A stretch of 64,000 nt of DNA from Nocardiopsis flavescens (GCF_900141985.1 NZ_FQZK01000001.1:720003-784002); one strand, 5' to 3'; numbered from the stretch's first letter, positions 33,082 to 42,180 are shown. Numbers and translations are program-made. Notes: generated from the sequence alone by a model not told the origin.

Positions 33082-33935
33082 CCGTGGCCGCCCCGTCCGG
33101 CCCGGTGGCGGTGCCGCCGCGCCGCGCCGCGTCCGGCCTGCGCGTGTCCCCCCTGCGCGGGGTGTACGTGACGTCCCTGGTCACCGCCGTGGCGGACACG
33201 CCCGAGCCCGTCGGCCTGTCCGAGCTGGCCGAGGCGGCGCTCGACCTGATCCGCCGCAGCGGGCGGCCCGTGAGCGTCCTGGAGCTGGCCGCCCGGCTCA
33301 ACCAGCTCCCCGTCGTGACGGCCCTGTCCGTGGCCGAACTCGTCGTCGTGCCGGCCCCGGACCCCCGGGGACGCCCCGGCGGCACCGGGGGCGCCCCCGC
33401 CCCGGTCCGGCAGGTGTACGCGCCCTCCCCCGCCCCGGCGACGCGCTGGAGGGCGTGGACCGCCCCCGCCGGGTTCCCCGGACCGACACTCCACCACGAC
33501 GTGTGGCTGGTGGTGTCGGCCGACGAGTCGGCGCGGTACTCCCTGGGGCCCCTGGCCCCGATCGGGCCGATGCCCCTGCCGGCGACCGACACCGGCGGCA
33601 CCCTCTGGTACGGCGCCGCCCTGGACGCGCTGGCCTTCACCTCCATGATCGCCGTGTGCGGCCTGGAGAACGAGAGCCCGCACTGGGAGTGGCTGGCCCG
33701 GATGGCCAGCGGCGCCCTGGTCGTCACCAGGGGCGACCGCCCGCAGGAGGTCCTCCCGGCCCGGCACCGCGTGCCCACCGTGGTGCTCGTGGAGACCGAC
33801 GGCGAGGACCCCGACACGTCCGCCCGTCGGGTGTGCCACCGCCTGGGCCTGCCGGACACCACACCCGTCGTGTACGGGAGCGCGATCGCCCGCAGCGACA
33901 TCGACGAAGCCGTGCGCCGGCTGGAGGAACGGTAA
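33078..33935 (+). CDS. DUF742 protein fused to a degenerate CvnD-like GTPase domain
   Basis: GTG 33078 overlaps the previous stop; 285 residues. Residues about 20-95 follow DUF742/CvnC: L-R-V-S-P-L-R-G-V-Y then R-P-V-S-V-L-E-L-A-A-R-L-N-Q-L-P and V-A-E-L-V-V-V. The C-terminal half (about 130-285) follows the end of the CvnD Ras-like GTPase: G-A-L-V-V-T-R-G-D-R, V-P-T-V-V-L-V-E-T-D-G and a terminal helix with D-I-D-E-A-V-R-R-L. No P-loop (G-x-x-x-x-G-K-S/T) or switch T is present, so it should not bind GTP normally. The fusion and the loss of the P-loop make this an unusual conservon remnant, probably a signalling scaffold. Confidence 0.6.
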   Translation: MTVAAPSGPVAVPPRRAASGLRVSPLRGVYVTSLVTAVADTPEPVGLSELAEAALDLIRRSGRPVSVLELAARLNQLPVVTALSVAELVVVPAPDPRGRPGGTGGAPAPVRQVYAPSPAPATRWRAWTAPAGFPGPTLHHDVWLVVSADESARYSLGPLAPIGPMPLPATDTGGTLWYGAALDALAFTSMIAVCGLENESPHWEWLARMASGALVVTRGDRPQEVLPARHRVPTVVLVETDGEDPDTSARRVCHRLGLPDTTPVVYGSAIARSDIDEAVRRLEER

Positions 33936-33937
33936 CC

Positions 33938-35260
33938 ATGAGGAACAACGACCGCGATGACGCGCTCATCGTGGGGAGCGGACACTCCGGGCTCGCCCTG
34001 GCGATGGGCCTGGCCACGGACGGCTGGCGGGTCGAGCTGACCACCCGCCACACCCTGGGGGAGATCCTGGGCGGGGCCGCCCGCACCACCCGCCCCTTCC
34101 TGCCCTTCGCGCGCTCGGAGGAGCGCACCCTGGGCCTGGACGTGTGGGGCGACAACGCCCCCCAGATGGACCTGATCGAGATGATCCTGGCCTCGCCGGA
34201 GGGCGAGCGGACCACGATCCGGACCCGCCTGCCCGGGCTGGCCACCGCGGTCGACCGCCGGCTGGCCACCGCGCTCTGGCTCCAGGCGCTGGAGAACCAG
34301 GGGGTGGTGCCCCTGGTGCAGAACACGACGCCCACCGTGGTGGAGTACCTGCTCCGGGCCCGCCCCTACGACCTGGCCGTGATCGCCGCGGGCTCCCAGA
34401 GCGACCTGGCGACCGTGTTCGAGGTCGACCACTCCCGCACCGTCGGCGCCAGCGAGCGCACCATCGTCCAGGCGCACGTGGAGACCACCGACTGGGGCGG
34501 CGACGAACCGCGGCTGATCATGGTCAGCACCCCCGACGCCGAGATCCTCGTCTCGCCCGTCCTGGCCTACGAGCGCATCTCCCAGGACCAGGTGCGCGCC
34601 CTGTCCGTCGTGGACCAGGGCGAGGCGGCCCGCAACTTGAAGATCGACCCGTTCTGGGCCGTGTGCGTGCAGATCATCGCCCGCCCCGGCGGGGCGTTCG
34701 CCCCCGAGCCGGTCCCCGCCGGCCAGCGGATCTCCCCCGCCGAGCGCTTCCGGTCCGCGTGGGCCAAGGCCATGGACGCGCTGGAGCGGGTGGCCCCGGA
34801 GCTGGCCGCGCGCTACCGCGACCTGCCCCGCGTCGAGGGGTCGGAGCTGATCCAGGGGGTGACCCCGCAGGTGCGCCGCCCGGTGACCGTCCTGAGCGGC
34901 ATCCCCGTCCTGGGCATCGGCGGCATCACCATGACCGTCGACCCGGCCTCCGGGCAGGGCGCCGCCGTGTCGGCGCTGGTCGCCACCACCATCCGCGACC
35001 AGGTGCGCTCACGCCGGGCGCAGACCGCCGAGCCGCCGGACGCCCGGTTCCTGACCGGGGCCTGGGACGCCTTCGACGAGTCCCACGGCAGGCACGCCAA
35101 CGGCTTCGGCGGGTTCGTCAACGCCTACTGGGACCCCCGCCACCCCCTGCACCCCTCGGTGCGGCAGATGGTCGCCGCGCTGGAGCTCATGCCCGAACAG
35201 GCCGCCGCGTGGGGCCAGGGCATCGACCAGCCCGCCCTCATGGCGGCCCTCCTCTCCTAG
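33938..35260 (+). CDS. Styrene/indole monooxygenase-like FAD protein
   Basis: ATG 33938 follows GGAGG by about 10 bases and starts three bases after the DUF742 stop; 440 residues. The FAD-binding fold opens with L-I-V-G-S-G-H-S-G-L-A-L-A-M-G-L. Further blocks are A-T-A-V-D-R-R-L-A-T-A-L-W-L, Y-D-L-A-V-I-A-A-G-S and I-G-G-I-T-M-T-V-D-P-A-S-G-Q-G-A near the C-terminus. These fit the StyA group of two-component flavin monooxygenases, which epoxidise styrene or indole with FADH2 from a separate reductase. No StyB-type reductase lies in the window. In this cluster it probably oxidises a polyketide product. Confidence 0.78.
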   Translation: MRNNDRDDALIVGSGHSGLALAMGLATDGWRVELTTRHTLGEILGGAARTTRPFLPFARSEERTLGLDVWGDNAPQMDLIEMILASPEGERTTIRTRLPGLATAVDRRLATALWLQALENQGVVPLVQNTTPTVVEYLLRARPYDLAVIAAGSQSDLATVFEVDHSRTVGASERTIVQAHVETTDWGGDEPRLIMVSTPDAEILVSPVLAYERISQDQVRALSVVDQGEAARNLKIDPFWAVCVQIIARPGGAFAPEPVPAGQRISPAERFRSAWAKAMDALERVAPELAARYRDLPRVEGSELIQGVTPQVRRPVTVLSGIPVLGIGGITMTVDPASGQGAAVSALVATTIRDQVRSRRAQTAEPPDARFLTGAWDAFDESHGRHANGFGGFVNAYWDPRHPLHPSVRQMVAALELMPEQAAAWGQGIDQPALMAALLS

Positions 35261-35346
35261 CGGGAATCCCCTTCACCTCCCGCACCGCAGCTCCCCCGGA
35301 ACCACCGCCTCTCACCCTGTCCCTGCGAGAACCCTGCGAGCACCCC

Positions 35347-36156
35347 ATGTCCTTCACCCCCGAATCCCGCACGACCGGCGACGCCTCCGGCGAGCACACC
35401 CCGGGACCGGTCCCCGGCCCCGAGACGGCGGCCGGCCCCTCCCCGGCCGCCGCGGAGCCGACCAACCGCTGGGTCTACAACCCCCTGACCATGGGTCCGG
35501 TGTACGACGCCTTCGTCATCGGCTGGTCCCACGAACACTTCTGGGGCATCTCCAACAAGGTCATCCACGAGCTGTACGACACCCACCTGGGCCGGGTCCA
35601 CGCCGACGTCGGCGTGGGCACCGGCCACTTCCTCCGCGGCGCCCTGCGCCGCCGGCGGGAGGACCTGGCGGGCCGGCGGCTGCACCTGCTCGACAACTCC
35701 CCCTCCTCGCTGAACGCCACCTCCCGGCGGGTCCTGCGCAACACGCGGGGGACGGGCCTGGAGGTGGACGCGCGCCGGTGCGACGCGCTCGCCGCCTGGC
35801 CGCTGCCGGACGCGAGCGTCGACTCGGTCGGGACCACGATGATGCTGCACTGCCTGCCCGACGAGGACGGGCGCGGCTTCCCGGCCAAGGCCGCCGTCCT
35901 CACCGAGGCGGCCCGGGTGCTGCGGCCCGGGGGGAGCTTCTTCGGCTGCACCGTGCTGGGAGAACGCGACCCCGCGCCCATCTCCCGGTCGGGGGAGCGG
36001 ATGCGCCGGGTCTACAACACCCGCGAGAACATCTTCCACAACACCGGCGACACGGCGGCGCAGTTCGAGTCCCTGCTCGGGGAGGCCTTCGGGGACTCGG
36101 CCCAGACGCGGGTGCGCACGGTCGGGGCCACCCTGGTGTGGGAGGTGGTCCGGTGA
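35347..36156 (+). CDS. Class I SAM-dependent methyltransferase
   Basis: ATG 35347 begins a 269-residue protein. After a disordered Pro/Gly-rich N-terminus of about 35 residues comes N-P-L-T-M-G-P-V-Y-D-A. The SAM motif I is H-A-D-V-G-V-G-T-G-H-F (about 81-91), and the acidic residue of motif II lies in L-H-L-L-D-N-S. Motif IV is V-D-S-V-G-T-T-M-M-L-H-C-L, and R-V-L-R-P-G-G-S-F-F-G is the post-motif. It transfers a methyl group to a small molecule, presumably the product of the adjoining polyketide synthase. Its TGA overlaps the PKS start codon (GTGA), a strong sign of joint function. Confidence 0.85.
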   Translation: MSFTPESRTTGDASGEHTPGPVPGPETAAGPSPAAAEPTNRWVYNPLTMGPVYDAFVIGWSHEHFWGISNKVIHELYDTHLGRVHADVGVGTGHFLRGALRRRREDLAGRRLHLLDNSPSSLNATSRRVLRNTRGTGLEVDARRCDALAAWPLPDASVDSVGTTMMLHCLPDEDGRGFPAKAAVLTEAARVLRPGGSFFGCTVLGERDPAPISRSGERMRRVYNTRENIFHNTGDTAAQFESLLGEAFGDSAQTRVRTVGATLVWEVVR

Positions 36157-39077
36157 GCAGACCCTCACCCCGGTCCGCCGCCCTGGTCGGGATCGGCGCC
36201 CGGCTCCCCGGGGCCGGCGGGGCCGACGTGCGCGGCCCGGCCCGGATGTGGGAGGCCCTGCGCTCGGGCGCGACCTCCATCGGCGGCTACCCGGCCGACC
36301 GGTGGGCCGCCATGCAGGAACGGCTGCACCCCGAGGACCGGGGCGCCGACCCCTGGCCCGCGGCGCTGGTGCACTGGCCCGCGGGCGTGGACGCGAAGGC
36401 CTTCGGGCTGCGGCCCTCCGACACCGCCCACCTGTCCCCCACCCAGACCCTGGTGCTCCAGGTCGCCGCCGAGGCGCTGGCCGACGCCGGCATCCGGGCC
36501 GACACGCTCGCGGGGCCCCGCACCGGCGTCTACCTCGGCTTCGCCTCCCCGGACGAGGCCCTGGACCTGTTCGCCGACGGCCGCCGCCCGGCCCTGCCGG
36601 ACCTGCCCGCCGGGGGCGCGGGGATGGTCGCCACCCCGATCGCCCGGTGGCTGGACTCCCGTGGGCCCCTCGTCACGTACGACAGCAGCTGCTCCGCGTC
36701 GATGTACGCGCTGCACGCCGCGCGCCGGGACCTGGCCGACGGCACGGTCACCACCGCGGTCGTCATCGGCGCCAGCGTCCTGTCCCACCCCGTGCCCACC
36801 CGGGCGTTCGACTCCGGCGGCGTGCTCGCCCGGGACGGGGACGTGCGCCCCTTCGACGCGGACGCCCACGGATACGTGCGCGGCGAGGCCGTGGTCGCCG
36901 CGGTGCTGCGCACCCACGAGCGGGCGTCGCGGGGCCGGGACCGCGTGTACGCCCTGGTCGAGCACACCGCGGTGGGCGCCGACGGCCGCTCGGCCGGGGT
37001 GGGCATGCCCTCGGCCGACGCGCTGGCGGAACTCATGGAGCGCGCCCACACCGAGTCCGCGACCGACCCCGGCGACGTCGAGTTCGTGCTCACCCACGGC
37101 CCGGGGACCGCGGCCGGAGCGAGGGCCGAGGCCCGGGCCATGGGCCGGGCGTTCGCCAGGGACGGGCGCAACCCGCTGAGGATCGGCTCGGTCAAGGGGC
37201 TGTGGGGGCACTCCGAGGCCGCGGCGGGGCTCACCAACCTCCTCGCCGGAGCGCTGGTGCTGCACCACGGCGGACGGATACCGCCCACCGCCGGGCACAC
37301 CACCCCGCCCGGCTGGCTGGACCGGTACGGGCTCCGGGTGCCCGCCGGACCGGACGAGCGCCTGCCCGTGCGCGCCCGGACCCGCGTCGGCGTCACGGCG
37401 CTCGGTTTCAGCGGGGCGACCGCCTACGCGCTGCTGCGCCCGGCGCCGCGGCGGTCCCGGTCCCGGGGGCAGGCCCCCGCCGACCTGGGGGGCGCCGCCG
37501 CCTGGCCCCTGTCCGCCCGCACCGCGGAGCGCCTGCGCGCCCGGGCGCAGGTCCTGGCAGAAGCCGTGGGCGCCGGGGCGCGCCCGCCCGGCCCGCACCG
37601 GGTGGGCGACCACCTCACCCGCCGCAACCGGCCGGACCTGCCGGTGCGGGCGGCCGTCATCGCCACCGAGGGGGACCGCTCCAACGCGCACCCCGCCTGG
37701 AAGGCGCTCGCCCACGGCGACCACCACCCCGACCTCGTCGGGCCCGCCTCCCATCCCGGGCCCTGGCGCCAGGTCTGGGCGTTCGGCGGGCACGGGGCGG
37801 CGCACCCCGCCATGGCGGCGTCGCTGTACGGGCGGGACCCGGTGTTCGCCGCCCACTTGGACCGGGCGCTGCACGCCCTGGAGCCCCACACCGCGGGCGC
37901 CCCGTGGCGTCCGGGCACGGCGCCGCGGGACCTGGCCCAGGTGCAGCGCGCGACGTGGGCGGTGCAGGTCGCCCTGGCGTCCACGCTCACGGACCGGTGG
38001 GGGCTGCGGCCCGACACCGTGGTCGGCCACTCCCTGGGGGAGGTGGCCGCGGCCACCGTGGCGGGGATCCTCTCCCTGTCCGACGCGGCCCGCCTGGTCT
38101 CGGTGCGGTCCGACCTGCTGCACGGCGTCGCCCCCGCGGGGGGCATGGTCCTGGCGCGCCTGGACCGGGCCGCCGCGCAGGACGTCGCGGCGGCGCACCC
38201 GGTGGACATCGCCTGCTCCAACAGCCCCGAGCACACGGTGTTCTCCGGGGACGGGGCGGCGCTGCGCGCCCTGGTCCCCCGCCTGGAGGAGATCGGTGCC
38301 GACCCGCGCCCCCTGGACGGGGCCCCTCCCGCCCACGGGCGCCACGTGCTGCCCCTGCTGCCCGCGCTGAGGGCCGGGCTCGAGGGCCTGTCCCCCCGTC
38401 CCGGGGACGTGGAGTTCGTTTCCACGGTCACCGGGACCACCCGGGCCGGAACGGAACTGGACGCCGGGTACTGGGCGGACCAGCTCGCCTCCACCGTGGA
38501 GTGGGAGCCGACCCTCACCCGCATCGGCGGCCGGGGGGCGGTCCTGCTGGTGGAGGTCTCCCCCAAGCCGGTGCTGTCCCAGCCCACGGCGCGCGTCCGC
38601 GCCCGGCACGGCCTGGACATCGACACCGTCTGCGCGGGCACCCCCGACGACGAGCGCCGCGGCCCGGCCCTGGTCGCGGCGCACGCGTACACCCACCACC
38701 TGCCGGTCGCCTGGCCCTACGCGCCCGACCTGCCGGTGGACACGGCGCCCGCCGCCTGGGAGGCGCCGCCGTCGCGGGGCGAGCACTGGCCCGACCTGGC
38801 GGCCGGGCTGCGCGGCGACGCGCTGCTCCGGGCGCTGCGCGGGGTGGTCGCGACCGCGGTGGCGTCCCTGTCCCCGACCCCGGTGACGGACGCCGACCAC
38901 GAACGCGACCTGGGCGAGCTGGGCCTGCACAGCTTCGACCGGCTCGCCCTCCGGCACCTGCTGCTGTCCCCGCTGGAGCAGGGTCCCGCGGACCTGCCCC
39001 CGCACGAGCCCACCATCGCCTCGATCGCCGAGGGGCTCGCGGGACTGGTGGACGGCCCGGGCCCGGCGGGCCGCTGA
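36153..39077 (+). CDS. Single-module polyketide synthase (KS-AT-ACP)
   Basis: GTG 36153 overlaps the methyltransferase stop; 974 residues. KS (about 8-430) has Cys180 in D-S-S-C-S-A-S, His315 in T-H-G-P-G-T and His353 in W-G-H-S-E, the full triad. AT (about 540-870) has Ser627 in G-H-S-L-G-E. ACP (about 895-965) has Ser927 in L-G-L-H-S-F, with His instead of the usual Asp before the Ser. No KR, DH, ER, or thioesterase is present and there is no docking domain, so it makes a single condensation or acts iteratively with other enzymes. The KS lacks the canonical D-T-A-C-S motif and the ACP D-S-L, both marks of a divergent clade. Modification by the preceding methyltransferase and flavoprotein is inferred. 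Confidence 0.88.
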   Translation: MSRPSPRSAALVGIGARLPGAGGADVRGPARMWEALRSGATSIGGYPADRWAAMQERLHPEDRGADPWPAALVHWPAGVDAKAFGLRPSDTAHLSPTQTLVLQVAAEALADAGIRADTLAGPRTGVYLGFASPDEALDLFADGRRPALPDLPAGGAGMVATPIARWLDSRGPLVTYDSSCSASMYALHAARRDLADGTVTTAVVIGASVLSHPVPTRAFDSGGVLARDGDVRPFDADAHGYVRGEAVVAAVLRTHERASRGRDRVYALVEHTAVGADGRSAGVGMPSADALAELMERAHTESATDPGDVEFVLTHGPGTAAGARAEARAMGRAFARDGRNPLRIGSVKGLWGHSEAAAGLTNLLAGALVLHHGGRIPPTAGHTTPPGWLDRYGLRVPAGPDERLPVRARTRVGVTALGFSGATAYALLRPAPRRSRSRGQAPADLGGAAAWPLSARTAERLRARAQVLAEAVGAGARPPGPHRVGDHLTRRNRPDLPVRAAVIATEGDRSNAHPAWKALAHGDHHPDLVGPASHPGPWRQVWAFGGHGAAHPAMAASLYGRDPVFAAHLDRALHALEPHTAGAPWRPGTAPRDLAQVQRATWAVQVALASTLTDRWGLRPDTVVGHSLGEVAAATVAGILSLSDAARLVSVRSDLLHGVAPAGGMVLARLDRAAAQDVAAAHPVDIACSNSPEHTVFSGDGAALRALVPRLEEIGADPRPLDGAPPAHGRHVLPLLPALRAGLEGLSPRPGDVEFVSTVTGTTRAGTELDAGYWADQLASTVEWEPTLTRIGGRGAVLLVEVSPKPVLSQPTARVRARHGLDIDTVCAGTPDDERRGPALVAAHAYTHHLPVAWPYAPDLPVDTAPAAWEAPPSRGEHWPDLAAGLRGDALLRALRGVVATAVASLSPTPVTDADHERDLGELGLHSFDRLALRHLLLSPLEQGPADLPPHEPTIASIAEGLAGLVDGPGPAGR

Positions 39078-39083
39078 CCCGGG

Positions 39084-39128
39084 GCCCGCGGGGCGCGCCG
39101 GGACCACGGTGCGCCCCGCGGGGCTTTC
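39084..39128 (+). terminator. Terminator after the PKS gene
   Basis: CCGCGGGGCGC and its complement form an 11-bp stem around a 14-base loop, followed by CTTTCTC. It starts just after the PKS stop. Confidence 0.65.
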
Positions 39129-39670
39129 TCCGGGCGGGCTGCGCCCGCGGGCCCGCCGGGGTTCGTGCGCGCGGGTGGCGGGACGGCGGCCGGACCGTCG
39201 CGGCCCGGGGGGTCCGGGAGTCCCCTGGGGGTGCTCCGGCGTCCCGCCCCGGCGGGTGCCCCCGGTGGGCAGCCGGGGGCGCTCGGCCCGGCCACTCCCC
39301 TCCCCTGCACCTCGGCCCCGCCGGGGCCCGGTAGGGTGCCCGGCCCGGCTCGCACCGCCCCCCTTCCACCCCATCGGGCATCCCGCGTACGGCCGCCGGG
39401 GCCCCGGCCGGGCGCGTTCCCTCCCCCGGCGCCGCCGCCCCGCCGGTGGACGCCCGCCCGGCCGCGTCCCTTCAAGGCTCCGCGACCCCGCCGGAGGCCG
39501 GTACGGGATCCGCCCCGGCTCACCCCACCTCCCTCTCACCCCATCGGGGCGTCATGTGTTCCCCTGCGCACGGCCAACAGCGACCGCCCCCGTACGACAT
39601 GCGCACGTGTTCCATGACATCGGCGCGTGCACGTGAACAAGATGTGCTCACGTGAACGAGAGGGGCGCTT
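39129..39670. other. Gene-free stretch with imperfect direct repeat and control region of the CPBP gene
   Basis: No supported gene in 542 bases. Two GC-rich segments ending in CACCCCATCGGG-like sequence (near 39367 and 39537) look like an imperfect duplication of about 160 bases. The last 60 bases carry GTGCACGTGAAC, TGTGCTCACG (39643-39652) and a second GTGAAC, resembling the operator before the roadblock gene. Confidence 0.45.
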
Positions 39671-40594
39671 GTGTCGATGGGTCGCTTGCCGCTTGCCGTC
39701 ATCGGTGCGGGAGTCCTGTCACTCCTCGCCGGCGGCCTCCTGGTATGGGCCCTGCGGCCGGAGTCGGTGGGGGTGGACTACCTGGCCTCGGTGGTCCTGG
39801 TCTCCTGGTCGCTGCCGGTGTTCGGGGTGGTGGCCACCCGGGTCCTCACCGGGCGGTTCGGGGACCGCCGGGCGCTCGACGCCAGGGTGCGCACCGCGTT
39901 GGCGGCGCACCCCCTCCAGCGGCAGCTGCTGTCGCTGGGGGTGTTCCTGTGCTGCTGCGTGGCCCTGATGGCGGTGATGGAACGGGTGCTCTCGGACCTG
40001 TCCCTGGAGATGGGGACCGCGCTCACGGCGCCGGCGGACCTGGCGGCACGGCTGCTGTTCCTGCTGGCGCTGCCGGTCCTGGTGATGGACCGCTCCGGTG
40101 TGGTCCTGGACGGCCGGGGGACGCGGATGCCGCCCATCGCGCTCAAGGTGACCGAGGGGTGGCGGTGGTCGGGGCTCGTGCCCGCCCTGGTGACGATGGC
40201 GCTGCTGGCCGCGCTGGTGCCGGCGCCCTCCAGCCCGTGGGCCTCCCCGCCGGTGGTCTTCGGCGTGCTGTTCTCGTACCTGCTCATCACGGTGAGCGAG
40301 GAGGTGTTCTTCCGGGGCATGGTGCAGACCCGGCTGGAGCTGATGCTGGGGCGCTGGCCCGGGATCATCGGGGCGTCCGGGCTCTTCGCGCTGTTCTACG
40401 GGGCCGTGCAGCCGACCATCTCGCTCGCCGCGCTGCCCTCCGACGAGGCGCTCTACCGGGCGGGCCTGGCCCTGCTCACCTACGCCCCCCTCGGCCTGCT
40501 CTGCGGCTACCTGTGGAGCTGCTTCAGGAACACCTGGGTCAACGTCATCACCCGGATGGGACTGATGACCATCGCCTTCCCGCCCACCCTGTAG
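39671..40594 (+). CDS. CPBP-family intramembrane protease (CAAX protease-like)
   Basis: GTG 39671 (ATG 39677 is an alternative) follows GAGAGGGG; 307 residues with about eight membrane helices. The active-site motif is S-E-E-V-F-F-R-G (E-E-x-x-x-R) at about 214-221. A later W-V-N-V-I-T-R-M replaces the usual H-x-x-x-N with N-V-I-T; the second motif His is also not obvious (L-F-A-L-F-Y-G). Activity is therefore uncertain. CPBP proteases cut or process membrane substrates, and some mature peptide products. The shared upstream motif suggests it belongs to the PKS cluster. Confidence 0.72.
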   Translation: MSMGRLPLAVIGAGVLSLLAGGLLVWALRPESVGVDYLASVVLVSWSLPVFGVVATRVLTGRFGDRRALDARVRTALAAHPLQRQLLSLGVFLCCCVALMAVMERVLSDLSLEMGTALTAPADLAARLLFLLALPVLVMDRSGVVLDGRGTRMPPIALKVTEGWRWSGLVPALVTMALLAALVPAPSSPWASPPVVFGVLFSYLLITVSEEVFFRGMVQTRLELMLGRWPGIIGASGLFALFYGAVQPTISLAALPSDEALYRAGLALLTYAPLGLLCGYLWSCFRNTWVNVITRMGLMTIAFPPTL

Positions 40595-40638
40595 CGGGCG
40601 CCCCGGTGCCCGCCCGCGGCGGCCGTCCGGGCCGCGGG

Positions 40639-40929
40639 TCAGGAGGTGCCGGTGCGGCGGCGCGGCCGTGCCCTGGCCGCGAAGGCCGGGTCCACCAGGA
40701 CCGCGCCCATCGCCAGGGCGCCCCCGGCGAGCATCAGCGGCCCCGGCCACACCAGGTGGCCCGCCGCGCGTTCCACGCACATCAGGTACCCGTCGGAGTC
40801 CGGCCGGGCCGGGGAGTACACGGCCTCGCACTCCATCCCGGGCCTCTCGTCGGGGCTCATCGCCAGCGCCAGGCCGCACAGGGCGATCGCGACACCCACG
40901 ACGACGAGGATCTTGGTGACGTGCAGCAC
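40639..40929 (-). CDS. Small two-helix membrane protein
   Basis: GTG 40929 with GGAGGT five bases upstream gives 96 residues. Helices span about 4-22 (I-L-V-V-V-G-V-A-I-A-L) and 58-78. The loop has two Cys (M-E-C-E-A-V and L-M-C-V-E-R) that could pair outside the membrane. The C-terminus is Arg-rich, hence cytoplasmic. No family recognised. It converges on the CPBP gene. Confidence 0.65.
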   Translation of the reverse strand: MLHVTKILVVVGVAIALCGLALAMSPDERPGMECEAVYSPARPDSDGYLMCVERAAGHLVWPGPLMLAGGALAMGAVLVDPAFAARARPRRRTGTS

Positions 40930-41193
40930 GGGGGACCTCCGCCTGAACGGGCCGAACGGGGGAGGCACACCCTAGCAGCCCCCGTCCGGCCCGGGCCGGT
41001 GGGTGCGCGCCGGAGCCCGGCGGGGGTCGCGCCGCGACCGCCCGAACCCCGGCGCCGTCGCGGGCTCCTCCCCCGGTGCCGTGGCGGCGGCCCGGAGAAC
41101 CCCCGCGCGGCCACCGGGACCCGCGGGAGGGCCGGGGTCCCGTCCGGCGCCCTCCCCCGCCCTCTCCCGGACGTCCGCCGCCGGTGCGGGGGC

Positions 41194-42099
41194 TCAGGGG
41201 GCGGTCGCGGTTCCCGGCGTCCGCACCGGTCCGGTGCGCCGGGTGCGCAGCCACACCACCAGGGCCGTGATGACGATGACCACCCCGGGGACGAGTATGC
41301 CCACCGTCCCGCTCGACGAGGGGTCCGCCAGGGCCGCGGAGAAGTCGGTGCGCAGCGCCGCGTCGAACACGAAGGTCAGCGTGTTGAACGACGCGTGCAG
41401 CACCACCGCGATCTCGATGCCCCCGGTGCGCCAGGTGACCAGCGCGGTGCCGACGGCGAAGGTCAGGTACCAGATGTTCAGCCGGATGTCGGTCGACAGG
41501 TGGATGGCCGCGAAGGCCGCGCTGGAGACGAGCACGCCGACCACGAGGCCCGCGCGCGCTCCGCGCGTCCAGCCCCCGGCGACGCGGAAGACGAGTCCGC
41601 GGAACCCGTACTCCTCGGCCGCGGCCTGGAACGGTGTGAGCAGGAACGTGGCCGCCAGCATCCACAGCACGTCCGTGTACGCCCAGACGGTCTGCGGCAG
41701 CGGCGTCCAGTACTGGACGGCCAGGACGGCGATCCAGGCCGGTGTGACGAGGAGCAGCGCCCGCCCGAAGACGTCGAACCGGAACCGCGAGACCACCGAG
41801 TGCAGCGAGGCGCCCCGCACTCCGTAGAGCCACCGCTGGATGAACATGCTCCAGGGGATCAGCAGCGCGATGGCGACCATGCCCGCGGTGTGCATCAGGG
41901 GCGTGTACACGGAGCCGCCCCCGGTGCCGAGCGCGCGGTCCGCCGCCGCGGCGGCGGCGCTGAAGACGACGGTGAAGAGCGCCAGCCCGCCGGTCAGGAG
42001 CGCGATCGCGAGGATCCCGCGGCCGATGCGGCGCTTCCCGTCGGCGAGCACCCGGTGGTACTCGACTTCGGGCGGGAGGGTGTCCGTGGGGCGGGGCAT
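41194..42099 (-). CDS. CPBP-family intramembrane protease (second copy)
   Basis: ATG 42099 follows GAAGGGA by 8 bases; 301 residues with about eight helices. It has all three family motifs: E-E-Y-G-F-R-G (about 165), A-F-A-A-I-H-L-S (about 193) and H-A-S-F-N-T-L (about 235), so it should be an active glutamate-type intramembrane protease. Its promoter region holds two identical-type palindromes, indicating tight control by a dimeric repressor. Homologues near peptide clusters process or export peptides; no peptide gene was seen next to it. The gene is not closely similar to the upstream CPBP gene. Confidence 0.82.
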   Translation of the reverse strand: MPRPTDTLPPEVEYHRVLADGKRRIGRGILAIALLTGGLALFTVVFSAAAAAADRALGTGGGSVYTPLMHTAGMVAIALLIPWSMFIQRWLYGVRGASLHSVVSRFRFDVFGRALLLVTPAWIAVLAVQYWTPLPQTVWAYTDVLWMLAATFLLTPFQAAAEEYGFRGLVFRVAGGWTRGARAGLVVGVLVSSAAFAAIHLSTDIRLNIWYLTFAVGTALVTWRTGGIEIAVVLHASFNTLTFVFDAALRTDFSAALADPSSSGTVGILVPGVVIVITALVVWLRTRRTGPVRTPGTATAP

Positions 42100-42180
42100 G
42101 GGTGCGGTCCCTTCGCGAACGGTCCGGGCCCGGTGGAGGCGGCGCGGGAGCGGTGCGGGACCCGGATTCGAGACACGCAC

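Noticed and set aside
36165..39539. Very long minus-strand open frame (over 1100 codons) opposite the PKS
   Set aside because: Its composition is the mirror of PKS codons with GC-rich third positions; it has no domain, and the plus strand has clear KS, AT and ACP motifs.
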